A stretch of DNA of 64,000 bases from Sorex araneus. Lineage: Eukaryota; Chordata; Mammalia; Eulipotyphla; Soricidae. Position 1 is the stretch's first letter. Each line of letters starts with the position of its first letter. Location of the stretch: positions 112,979,552-113,043,551 of the forward strand of contig NC_073313.1 of NCBI RefSeq assembly GCF_027595985.1, written 5' to 3'. This document shows positions 11,053-21,640 of the stretch, one piece after another. The notes under the pieces are model-generated. The model saw only the letters and a program-made list of their open reading frames with translations. It ran no database searches and was not told where the DNA came from. A program made the position numbers and the translations under genes.

Positions 11053-11789
11053 TTTTTAAATAAGAATTTTAAAAAATATATAATGTCCAGGTTAAAAAAG
11101 AAACATGTGTTTTATTGTACTTCATTTATTCCTCAACAAAGCTATTCAAAAATATAAGCTAATCTGAAAAAATATATGAAAGGATCTATCAAAGCACAAT
11201 ACATGAAGTAATAAATCAAAAAGCAAATGATGAAATAAAAATTGTATGGCAACAGTCAAATAAGAGCATCCTTGGACACAAGAATCAGCAAAATCAACAG
11301 TGCTGAATCAGAAAAACCAGTTTATTTGGAAAAGGTTAATCCCAAAGGACAAGAGTACTAAGGGAACAAGTCTGGAATAATGCAATAGAATATGGAAATC
11401 TAACATATATCAGCAATCCCCAGAGAACTAAAGTGCAAAGTCTATCATTACAAGTAGAAATAAAGGTAATAGAATGTAAAATAATCTAAAATTTCACACC
11501 AAAGAAAAGAAAAAGAAAATTATCAAATAATGTACACTAACTGCTTAGACTATAAAGCAGAACATTATTTAAAAACTACAAAGAATACGTTTCTGTGGAA
11601 TAAAAGTGTATGTCTGTGGCATTTAGTATATTCACAATTTTCCTTGCTATCTATCCTCTATTGATTTTGTTGCAGTGAGCATTTGTGTCACACACATGCC
11701 TGTGGTTGTGATGCTTGTACATTTGGTTTTGCTGAAAAAATAAAATAAAAACCTCCACTTGGGATGAGGAAAGATAGTATGGCAGTAAA
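11053..11789. other. AT-rich sequence without a recognised gene
   Basis: There is no convincing ORF, RNA gene or repeat here. Frames are short and stop-rich. Confidence 0.5.
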
Positions 11790-11935
11790 CAAGCCCCTAG
11801 TCTGGTTCAATGCCCAGCACCCCGAGGCCTCCCAAGCACAGCTTGTTGAGGCCCCTAAGGGAACTGAGCACCACAAGGGTGATCCTGATGATCTCCAGCA
11901 CTACAGATACCAAGCAGCTCTGCATCATCAGTCCC
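11790..11935 (+). repeat. Degenerate SOR-type SINE fragment
   Basis: The ggttcaatgcccagcacccc and gggtgatcctga motifs resemble the tRNA-like B box and body of the SINEs elsewhere in the window. It is heavily diverged. Confidence 0.35.
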
Positions 11936-11980
11936 AGGCAGTTACACACTAACCCTCTTGGTGGAAAATCACCACCCCAG

Positions 11981-12477
11981 TGTCAGGGTCCTGGCCGGTC
12001 GACCCCAGCAAACTGGAGTATGATCCCCCAAGCCGCCAAACTCACTCCTTATGTGAGAGGGAGTGGGAAGGGGAGAAGCCTCTGCCCAGCCCCTCTGCGC
12101 ACCGAGGACTCCCCGCTGCCACCAAAAAAGAACAACACAGAGGGGGAAAGCTGGAGGTTAAGCAGCTCTCATTAGCTCTCACACAGGATACTTATACATG
12201 AACTTCAAGGCAGCCTACATACATATCACTCACACCTGGTTATCACCTCGTTGAGCTCATTACAGATGTTAGCTAATGACTTATATTTCCCGCTCTCAAG
12301 GCCGGCTCAGACAAGTGATGATTGTCAGGTCCCTCATCCCGTTATCTCCTCAACCAGGGTGCCTTTCTGGGTGGAGTGCTAGCACAGGGCCCCGCGCCCC
12401 TGTGAATAGAGCCTGCTCCTGTTTCTATGGGCAGGGGATTTGGTCAGGGTCTCAGGCTGGCTGCTGAGACCCCAACA
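11981..12477 (-). repeat. Probable solo LTR of an endogenous retrovirus
   Basis: Read on the minus strand, this 497-bp block starts TGTTGGGGTC and ends CTGACA, giving TG...CA termini. It has a TATA-like aaatataag in the middle and a GC-rich downstream part, as in an LTR. The flanking hexamers ccccag and caacag agree at only 4 of 6 positions, so the TSD is weak. No gag, pol or env is adjacent. A unique GC-rich segment is the alternative. Confidence 0.45.
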
Positions 12478-12554
12478 CAACAGTAGCATTCACTTTGGAG
12501 ATTCTCATAGTCAAAAGTTTTTTCCCACATTCTGAATAGGAGAGATAGAAAAGT

Positions 12555-12770
12555 TTAAGGCACTGGCATTATGAGCAGCCAACATGGGTTCAATCTCTGG
12601 CACTACATGTGGTCCCCTGAATACTGTCAGGAATGATTGCTGAGCATGGACCCAGAAGTATAGCAATCCCTAGCACTGCATATGGCTACCTAAGCCCTTC
12701 CAGACATGATCTTTGAGTAGAGAGCCAGGAGTATGTCCTGAATACAGCTGAGTGTGCTTCTTCCCAAGAA
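12555..12770 (+). repeat. Two tandem SOR-type SINE bodies
   Basis: Around 12,585-12,660 and again at 12,663-12,765 the pattern tRNA B-box, tatggtcccc-like, ctgagcat-like and agccaggagta-like appears in order. This suggests a dimer or two abutting insertions. Confidence 0.6.
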
Positions 12771-12819
12771 AGACTTTCCACTTTACTATTATAAAAACTG
12801 AGCCCATTCTATACCCATT

Positions 12820-13190
12820 TTTGCCTCACATGCTGGGGAAAAGGCAGCTCAGATAGAGAAGGGGACCACCCAGTAGAGGATGTTGGGAGGATCCATTCAG
12901 GTTGGAAGATTCGAGCTGAAAGTAGAATATAGACTGAACATGAAGGCCACTCAATACCTCTATTGCAGACTACAACACCCAAAAGGAGAGAGAACAAAAG
13001 GGAATGCCCTGCCGCAGAGACAGGGTGGGGTGATGGGGGATGGGGTGGTGGTGGTGAGAGGGATACTGGGATCATTGGTGGAGGTGAATGGGCACTGGTG
13101 GAGGGATGGGTAAACGATCACTGTATGAGTAAAATGCAAACACAAAAGTTCATAAGTTTGTAACTGTACATCACAGTGATTCTCTAATAA
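12820..13190 (+). mobile_element. 5'-truncated L1 3'UTR
   Basis: The sequence contains cacatgctgggg, the aaaggagagagaac block, a G-rich run near 13,020-13,060, the gtaactgtacatcacagtgattc terminus and an A-tail. No clear TSD is visible. Confidence 0.85.
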
Positions 13191-13689
13191 AAAAAAACCT
13201 GGGCATTAGAGTGGTTTAAGTTTTCACCTAAGCAAATTGCTAGAAAGATAAGCTATGGCTTCTAAGCTATGGCATTTCAATATATGTTATAAATAAGTGT
13301 CAGAAAAAATTGCTTTTCCCACAACAAAAATTTAACCCATTTCAAGGTGCATCTTTTGAATGAATAAGAAATGAATGCATCTTCAAAATGAAATAAGAAA
13401 TGAATGCATCTTCAAAATGAATAAGAAAATACATAAGTGTAAGACAAATAGCCCTTAAAATTATTACTTTCCTGTCACTAAAACTACTAAGCAAGGCCAC
13501 GTATAGTTATGTGAATAACTGTCACTCCATATAACAAGAGTTTGAAAGAGAGGCAAGGATTAAATAAAAAACATGAAATTCACAAAGTCAAATAAATTAT
13601 TTTTAAGAGTCATCTGTTTATGCTTAAAATGAATTCTTTTTTTTAGCTAGAAGAATTTATTTAAAAAATAAAAAATAATTACCTGATGT
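13191..13689. other. AT-rich sequence with a 30-bp tandem duplication
   Basis: No gene is seen. The unit ataagaaatgaatgcatctt plus its following bases occurs twice in tandem from about 13,363 to 13,425. Confidence 0.5.
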
Positions 13690-16600
13690 TGTTTTTATTT
13701 GTTTATATATTTATTTGTTTATTTAATTAATGAGTCACCGGGAGGGTACATACAGTTACAGAGTTTCTTGCCTGTGTTATAGTCATACAATACTCGAGTA
13801 CCCATCCATCCACCAGTGCTCATTCTCCTCTATCGATGGCTCCAGGATCCCTCCCACCCCATATCCTCTCCCCCCCACTCCACCGACCCCTGTGACGGGG
13901 CATTCCCTTTTGTTTTCTCTGTCCTTTTGGGTTGTGGTTTGCAATGGAGGTATTGGGTGGCTATAGTGTTCAACTTATAGTCTGCTTTCAACCCGCCTCT
14001 CCCATCCCAAGTGGATCCTCCACCACTCTTTAATTGATGTTCCCTTCTCTATCTGAGCTGCCTTTTCCCCAAGCATGTGAGGCCAGCTTCCAAGCCATGG
14101 AGCAAATCTCCTGGTACTTATTGCTACTATTCTTGGGTGTTAGTCTCCCATTCTGTTGTTTTATATTCCGCAGACGAGTGCAATTTTTCTATGTCTGTCT
14201 CTTTCTTTCTGACTCATTTTACTTAGCATGATACTTTCCATGTTGATCCACTTATATACAAAGGCCATAACTTTATCTTTGCTAACAGCTGCTTAGTATT
14301 CCATTTTGTAGATGTACCAAAGTTTCTTTAACCAGTCATCTGTTCTCGTGCACTCAGATTTTTTCCAGATTCTGGCTATTGTAAACAGTGCTGTGATGAA
14401 CATACAGGTGCAGATGTCATTTCGACTATACATTTTTGCCTCTCTGGAGAATATTCCCAGAAGCGGTATTGCTGGGTCAAATGGGAGCTCAATTTCTAAT
14501 TGTTTTCCAAAAGGGCTGAACCAGTCGGTATTCACACCAGCAGTATAGGAGGTTCCCTTTCTCCCCACATCCATGCAAACATAGGTTGCTTTTATTGTTC
14601 TGGATGAGAGCCAGTCTCTGTGGTGTGAGGTAGTATCTCATAGTTGTTTTGATCTGCATCTCTCTGATAATTAGTGATGAAGAGCATTCTTTCATTTGCC
14701 TTTATTCCATTTATATTTCTACCTTGAGAAAGTTTCTGTTCATTTCTTCGCCCCATTTTCTGATGGTGTTGGATGTTTTCTTCTTGTAGAGTTCAACCAG
14801 TGCCTTATATACGTTTGATATCAACCCCTTATCAGATGGCTATTGGGTGAATATCATTTCCCATTCTGTAGATTGTATTTGTATTCTGGTCACCGTATCT
14901 TTTGAGGTGCAGAAGTTTCTTAGTTTAAAGTAGTCTCATTTGTTTATCTCTGTTTTCAGTTGCTTGGCCAGTGGTGTGTTTTCTTTGAAAATACCTTTAA
15001 CTTCAATGTCATGAAAGGTTTTGCCAAACTTGTTTCCCATGTACCTTATGGATTGTGGTCTGATGTTGAAATCTTTAATCCACTTTGACCTGACTTTTGT
15101 TAAGTAGAGATCTAAGCCCATTTTTTTTTTTGCATGTTGCTGTCCAGTTTTGCCAGCACCATTTGTTGAAGAGGATTTCCTTGTTCCAATTCACATTTTT
15201 TGTTTCTGTTTCTTCAATTTCCTAGGAAAGCTTGAGAATAACTGGCAATAGGTCCTCTTAAAATGTTTAGAAGAATTCGCTAGTGAATCCATCTGGACCC
15301 GGGCTTTTGTCTTTGGGAAGAATTTTGATTACCTTTTCAATTTCCTTGATATTAATAGGACTGTTCAGTTATTCCAGGTCTTCTTGATTCAGCCTTGGGA
15401 GATTATAGGAAGGCAGGAATTTATACAGTTCTTCTAGGTTCTCTTGTTTGGTAGCATACAGATTTTCAAAGCATCTCTGATGATCTTTTGAATTTCTTTG
15501 GTTTCTGTTGTGATATCACCCTTTTCGTTTCTGATTCAGTTTATAAGGGTTCTTTCTCTCTCTTTCTTTGTGAGTTTTGCTAGTGGTTTATCAATCTTAT
15601 TTATTTTCTCGAAGAACCAGCTCTTGATTTCATTGATCTTTTGGATTGTCTTCTGGGTTTCTATGTGGTTAATTTCTGCTCTAAGTTTTATTATATCTTT
15701 CCTTCTGCCATGTTGGGGCTCCGTTTTTGGTACTTTTCTAAAATCTTAAGCTGGGAAGTCAAGTTATTTATGTGAGCTCTTTCTTCCTTCCTGAGAATTG
15801 CTTGCAGAGCTATAAATTTTCCCCTTAACACTACTTTAGCTGCGTCCCACAGGTTCTGGTAGCTCGTGTGTTCATTATCATTTGTTTCCAAGTACCTTTT
15901 GATTTCTTCCTTGATTTCCTTCCTGACCCACTCATTGATTGTTCAACACTGAGTTGTTTAATTTCCAGATGTTTGATTTGGTTTTCTGCATCTGTACACG
16001 ATTCACTTCTATCTTCAATGCATCATGATCTGAAAAGTTAGCTGATACAATGTCTATCTTCCTGATTCTGTTGAGGTATGTTGTGTGGCCCAGCACATGG
16101 TCCATTCTGGAAAATATTCCATGTGCACTGGAAAAGAATGTGTACTATTTTCGGGGGGATATAATGCCCTGTATTAGCCCTCTCTCTTCTATTTCTTCCT
16201 TCAAGGCCAGTATTTCCTTGCTGAGTTTTAATCTTGTTGATCTATCCAGAGGTGATAAGGCAGTGTTGGAGTCTCCAACTACTATTGTGTTGCTAGCAAT
16301 GTCCTCTCTAAAATCTGTTAGCAGTTGTTTTAAGTATTTAGTTGGTCCCTCATTAGATGCATGTATGTTAAGGAGTGTGAGTTCTTCCTGCTGTATGTAT
16401 AACTTGATTAATAAGAAATGGACTTCGCTGTCCCTTATAATCTTTTTGAACCTGAAATCTATGTTGTCCGATACTAGTATGGCCACCCCGGCTTTTTTGA
16501 GGGAGTTGTTTGCTTGAAGGATTGTTTTCCATCTTTTGATTTTGAGTTTGTGTTTGCTCTGACCATTCAGATGTGTTTCTTGAAGGCAGCAGAATGCTGG

Positions 16601-17480
16601 GTTCAGTTTCTGAATTCATTTTGCCACTCTGTGTCTCTTGATGGATGCATTTAGACCATTGACGTTGAGAGAGATTTTTGTCATGGAGTTTTGTGCCATC
16701 TTTCTGTAGGGGTTTGTTGTGCTTGTAGGGGTTTTTCTTTTCTTACAGGAGCCCCTTTAGTCCTTCTTTTAAGTTTGGTTTTGAGTCTATGAATTTCCTA
16801 AGCTGTTGTTTATCCATGAAATTGTGTATGATTCCTTTGAGTTTGAGTGAGAGTTTAGCCGAATAGTGTATTCATGGTGAGACGTTCATTTCATTTAGTT
16901 TTTCCATTATATCCCACCATTGTCTTCTGGCTTGGAGTGTTTCCTCTGATAAGTCTGCTGTGAATCTAAGGGGTGCTCCTTTGTGTGTGATTTCTTTTTT
17001 TTAATTTTGCTGCTTGCATTATTGTTTCCCTAGATGTAGTATCCATCATTCTGACTATGATATGTCTTGGAGTCTTTTTATTAGGGTCTCTTCAAGCTGG
17101 CACCCTTCGTGCTCCTAGATCTGGACATCTGCATTATCCAGCTCTGCATACTTTTCAGCAAATTTTTTAACTGTGGCTTTCTCATTAGTGTTGCCTCCCT
17201 GTCCTTCTGGAACTCCAATGATTCTTATGTTTTTCCTCTTTTGGTAGAATTGGAGCAGTCCAGTGTATTATTGTCGTATTGTATTTGAAGTGGTATGGAC
17301 GTTTTCCACAGAATTAGGTACTAAAGGTTCGGATGTGAGTCAAGAGTGTGGGAGTAGGTTATATAACTGTGGCTGCATGAGTGGCCTTGGGCCACAAGAA
17401 GGCCACGCCCACTTTTGAGGAGGCCACACTCCCTACAGTGGAGGCTACACCCCCAGACTTTTGGAGTGCGAATCCCCCGG
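13690..17480 (-). mobile_element. L1 with internal deletions and a residual 5'UTR
   Basis: Reading leftwards from 17,480, there is 5'UTR-like sequence with ggccacgccc boxes (17,385-17,480), then ORF1 RRM and C-terminal domain (17,240-16,750), ORF2 endonuclease onward (16,690-15,215), ORF2 C-terminus (15,150-14,290) and 3'UTR (to about 13,690). The 5' half of ORF1 is missing at 17,240. About 1.2-1.3 kb of ORF2, including the RT core, is missing near 15,150-15,215. No clear TSD was found. Confidence 0.85.
14290..16690 (-). pseudogene. L1 ORF2 remnant, RT core deleted
   Basis: Translated pieces match ORF2 C-terminus (14,574-14,293 and 14,695-14,489), thumb region (15,121-14,936), and the endonuclease with its following linker (15,891-15,691, 16,486-16,145 and 16,619-16,368). 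The codon after the Cys motif is CGA (14,525-14,527), not a stop. Frameshifts and the deletion rule out function. Confidence 0.8.
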
Positions 17481-19070
17481 CCCATAAACATGTTGAGAAG
17501 AGAATATTTTTGTAATATTACTTATAAGAGCAAACTATTAGATAGGGGCCCTAACACTACTTGAGCATTACCAGGTATGGCCCCAAACCCTCTAGTAGAA
17601 CAATAAAAACTGCCTTAATCAATATCACACCCATTTCTGAGGGCAGCCTACAATTAATAATGATCCAAAAAGGAATATAAAGGCCTGACCTCTTGCCTTA
17701 AGTCAGGGTATCACTTGTAATTAATGACAGCTGTAAAGTTATCTCTCTTGGTTCTTTTAGGGCCTTTGTTCCATATGCATCATAGTTTAACTTTTCCTGT
17801 AGCCAACCCTATTTTTATCAAGTCAGTGTCTATTTCTTGGGAAACCAAACCATAACAAATCAAAATTCATGGGGAATCATTCCTCTCATATCAGATTGGC
17901 AAATATCCAAAATTTTTACAACACTGTTGCCAAGATTTCAGAGGTAAAGAGTTATCACATGTTGTTAGGGAGAAAGCAAATGATGAAATTCAATTAGAAA
18001 AGAATAATAAGCTCACTAGGGAGTTATATTCTTGCCCAAAGTACTCACACATAGTTTTATATGTGCTTATCAAGTGTCATACCCTTAGATTTAACGTTTG
18101 AGCACATCTGCCAGTATTGTCCCCAGAAATTGTTTATCTGCCAGGAACCACAGATAGTAGAACTTCCAGAAGCACCCTGCTGTGCATGCAGGTAGAACTG
18201 GATACCAAACTCATAGACACACACACTTCCAAGGAAGGCAGTTATATCATTAAGTTATCACTTTGTCTCTACAAACTTTTGGTTCTGGACCAAAATGGCC
18301 TTACAGAGAAAAATCATTACTATCCTCTATAGAATAACTCATGAACAGGAGGAGATTGTAATGTCTGATAGACACCTTTGCACCTCAAAGACACACATAG
18401 GCAGACACATAATATGTTCACACTTTGTAAGAGGTGTGAACAAGGCTGCAGTGCAAGATGGAGGACAGTAAGAGTGGGGCATTTGGCTCCAGTGGGGACC
18501 CTGAGAAGAGCAGAAAAATGTGTGTTACACAGTCTGTACTTAAGCAAAGCCTTTATGGAGGTGTTGAAGCATTGAAGTACCCTTAATTGACCAGGAGCCT
18601 GGCAGGGATCTAGACTTCACTTCTAATCTCTTATTTCATCGAATACTGGTGATCATATGAAGTTAAAATAGAGACAACAAAAGGATTACTAGACCAGATC
18701 CGAGCAGGGGTTGGGGGCCAGGGACTCAGCTGTCCCACAACACTAACCAGGCCTTCCACCAGCATGCCCTCAATAGTAGCAGGTCTCTCCATGACCTTTC
18801 CTAAAATTCTGACACAGAAACTGTGAATTTACAGGCCAATAAAGCCCAAAATTTCATATTAAATCACATCACAGTGCTACCTGATGGGAAAGTAAATGTA
18901 GTTTAGTTCACTAAACACTGATCTGGAGGAGATTACGATAATGTGTATACACACATACGCCAAAATGGGAACACCAAAAATATATAACATAGAATCTTGA
19001 AATCTTTATAAAAATATGATATTGAAATTAGAGCAAAGAGCCAATATTAGACAAGGACAAAAATCCTTAG
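17481..19070. other. Mostly unique sequence, no gene
   Basis: A SINE 3'-end fragment is recognisable at 17,543-17,612 (gagcattaccaggtatggcc-like). The rest holds only short ORFs. The longest, at 18,117-18,332 plus and 18,547-18,320 minus, have no recognisable domain. Confidence 0.5.
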
Positions 19071-19075
19071 CCCAG

Positions 19076-19240
19076 AGCTGGAGAGATAGTACAGTGGGTA
19101 GGGAGTTTGACTTGCATGCAGCCTACTCAGGTTTGATCCCTGGCATCCCATAGGAACCCTGCCAAAAGTGATTCCTAAGTGCAGAGCTGGGAGTAATCCC
19201 TGAACATGTATTGATAATGACTGGATGAGGGAATGCAATG
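19076..19240 (+). repeat. SOR-type SINE
   Basis: The A-box-like tagtacagtgggtagg, the B-box-like ggtttgatccctggcatccc and the body agtgattcctaagtgcagag occur in the family order. Confidence 0.8.
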
Positions 19241-19479
19241 CTTTAAAGGGGGGTTGCCTAGATCACCCTTGGTCCCCAGAGTATAGGGAGGTGAAAAAGA
19301 CTAAAAGACTAAATCTGATGGAGAAGAGATAGATGAAATGCAATGGGGGCAGTGCATGGGGATTAAGGAGACTCAGGTACACAGTGGCATTAAGAAATGA
19401 TAGAGCTAAATATCCAAACCACAGAGTCAAGAGCACTGAAATCATGGGACCCAAACTTTAATTATCAAACTGAAAAATG

Positions 19480-19655
19480 TATCTGTCAAAAGGTAAAGCT
19501 GGGGTGAGCGGGTTTGGGAGGAAATGAAGAAACACTGGTGAGAGAAGTTGACACTGGTGGTAGGATCGTTGATGGAACATTGCATGTCTAAAATTCAACT
19601 GTAAATAACTTTGTTAATCACATTTCTTTAATAATTAAAAAAATCCTTGAACAAA
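19480..19655 (+). repeat. Old L1-type 3' end
   Basis: The segment ggtttgggaggaaatg, acactggtggtaggat, cattgcatgtctaaaattca and taactttgttaatcac is a diverged LINE 3'UTR that also appears near 21.04, 54.53 and 57.9 kb. Confidence 0.55.
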
Positions 19656-19907
19656 GTCTAAAAATAAGGACCCTTCCCCAAAAGATTTATGTTTGCAGAT
19701 AAGATAGTTCTTACTTCAGGGAAGTATGAAAAAATTTTATGGTTATTATGAAACCAAAAGATTGAGAAATTACTTGCCCCAAATATGTGCTACCCTTTTA
19801 GCTTTTTCTAGAAAACACCTTCTTGGGACTATGAACACACGATTACAAAATCTTGTAAAAATCTTTTCTGTGTGTGTGTGCCAGCTTGTTGCCAATAAAA
19901 TTTTCTC

Positions 19908-20065
19908 TGGCCAGAGGGCTACTTCAGCTTGCCTTGTTCAAGCCAACCTGGGTTCAATTCCTGGCATCACATATGGTCCCCCAAGTCACATAAGGAGTGA
20001 TCCCTCCGTATAAAGTCAGGAGTAAGCCTGAGCACCACCAGGTCCAAAAGCAAAAACAAAAACTA
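19908..20065 (+). repeat. SOR-type SINE
   Basis: The motifs aacctgggttcaattcctgg, acatatggtcccccaagtca and aggagtaagcctgagcacca appear in order, with an A-rich tail of aaaac repeats. Confidence 0.78.
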
Positions 20066-20535
20066 AAGCCAAATCCCTCTTTCTCAACTGGTCAAGGTGT
20101 CTCTCATTTGTTAGTTCCTCTAACATCAGTGGAAGTGGAACTTCAGAGTTTCACTAATCACATACAAAATGATATTATGCATTCAGAATCCAACCTCAAA
20201 GTTGTGGAAGACTACATATTCTTGTCAAGTAAGATATTCAGAATTGCTGTACTAATGAACTCAATGAGACAGAAATTCAGAAAGGCAAATCCAATTGATA
20301 CAAGATAATTCAGAAAAACTAAGCAAAGAAATACAACAAAATTTAGAAATGCAGATTAATAAGCTCAGAAAAACAAACTGGAGGGAAATTGAAATGGCAT
20401 GAGAAAGTAATGAGTTCAGGTTGTAAGGAGTTCAATAAATGAGATCAAGGGTACTAGAGTAAGCTGTGAAGCAGCAAAGAGGAAATGAAGTCCCAAGTCC
20501 ATGAGTCTGAAGTGCAATATACAAATAAATTAGGT

Positions 20536-20640
20536 GTGATGGGGCTCAGATTGAAACTCAATGGTAGAGAACTTGCCTTGCATATATACAACCCAGGATT
20601 TGAATAGTAAGCACTGTCCCAAACAATAAATAAGGTATAA
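20536..20640 (+). repeat. Degenerate SOR-type SINE head
   Basis: The segment cttgccttgcatatatacaacc followed by caggatttgaatagtaagca is a diverged tRNA-like head. Confidence 0.45.
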
Positions 20641-20921
20641 GAGGAGAGTGAAATTACATGCAAAATAATAACTCTAAGAACTACTCCATGAAGAAGGGCT
20701 ATAAATGGATAGTGTGTGTTCCAGAAGGGGATGGGAGAGAAAAGGTAACCAAAAATAACTCAGAAAGATACTATCATAAAACTCTTCTCTTGCATATTTT
20801 ACATATTATTTAATTCTCAAAGTTGCTTTTCGACTGCCTCTTCTTTTGAAAATGAGGTGAATGGAAGGTAATAAGGGGAACGTTCAAGGGCCATGAATAT
20901 ATTGGTGGTGTAAAGGTGTGG

Positions 20922-20966
20922 TATATATATATATACATATATATATGTATATATATATCACAGAGC
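20922..20966. repeat. AT-rich near-palindrome
   Basis: Alternating TA with acat/atgt blocks forms an almost self-complementary run of about 44 bp bounded by tggt and caca. It could extrude as a hairpin. Confidence 0.7.
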
Positions 20967-21034
20967 CATCAGTACATAATGTGGGGGCCAAACCACAATA
21001 ATTAAACATAAAATATTTCTATTAAAACTATGAC

Positions 21035-21171
21035 TGTGGGGTGGGAGGGAACCTAGAGACAATGGTGGAAGGAACTTGAAACTAGTGAATCTCCACCAGT
21101 GTCAAGTTCCTTCCACCATTATAGGTGTTAGAACATATTATTCCTGAAACTCTGTTATAGTCACTTTTGTA
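21035..21171 (+). repeat. Old L1-type 3' end carrying a perfect inverted repeat
   Basis: The sequence resembles the diverged LINE 3'UTR at 19.5 and 57.9 kb. Positions 21,061-21,079 and 21,102-21,120 are perfect 19-bp inverted repeats around a 22-nt loop. The element leads into the TSD of the next L1. Confidence 0.65.
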
Positions 21172-21188
21172 AATCACTGTCTAAATTT
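21172..21188. repeat. Left TSD of minus-strand L1
   Basis: The 17-bp aatcactgtctaaattt is repeated exactly at 26,056-26,072. Confidence 0.9.
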
Positions 21189-21640
21189 TGTTAATAGTTT
21201 ATTTTTAATTAGTAAATCAACGTGGGGTGCAGTTACATATTTATACATTTTTGTGCTCATATTTCTCCCATACAGAGTTCGATAACCCATCCATTCACCA
21301 GTGCCCATTCCCCACCACCAGTAAACCCAGGGTCCCTCCCACCCTCCCCAGTACGTCTCCCTCCACCCCAAACTGCCACTATGGCAGAGTATTCCCTTTA
21401 GTTCTCTCTCTCTGATTAGGTGTTCTGGTTTGTAACAAAGGTGTTGAGCGGCCATTCTGTTCAGTCTCTAGTCTACTTTTGGCTCGCGTCACTCCTCCCC
21501 CGCATGACCTCCGACCACATTTTACTTGGTGCTCCCTTCTCTGAATTGCCCAGAATGAGAGATCAGCCTCCAAGCCATGGAGTCAACTTCCTAGTACTTA
21601 TTTCTACTATTCTTGGGTATTAGACTCCTAGTCTATTATT

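Noticed and set aside
11810..12175. 121-codon plus frame in a GC-rich block
   Set aside because: It spans a SINE fragment and the probable LTR; no domain is visible.
13730..13966. Pyrimidine-rich short frames at L1 3'UTRs, repeated at many sites
   Set aside because: They are reverse-complement L1 3'UTR, including the G-rich tract, and not coding.
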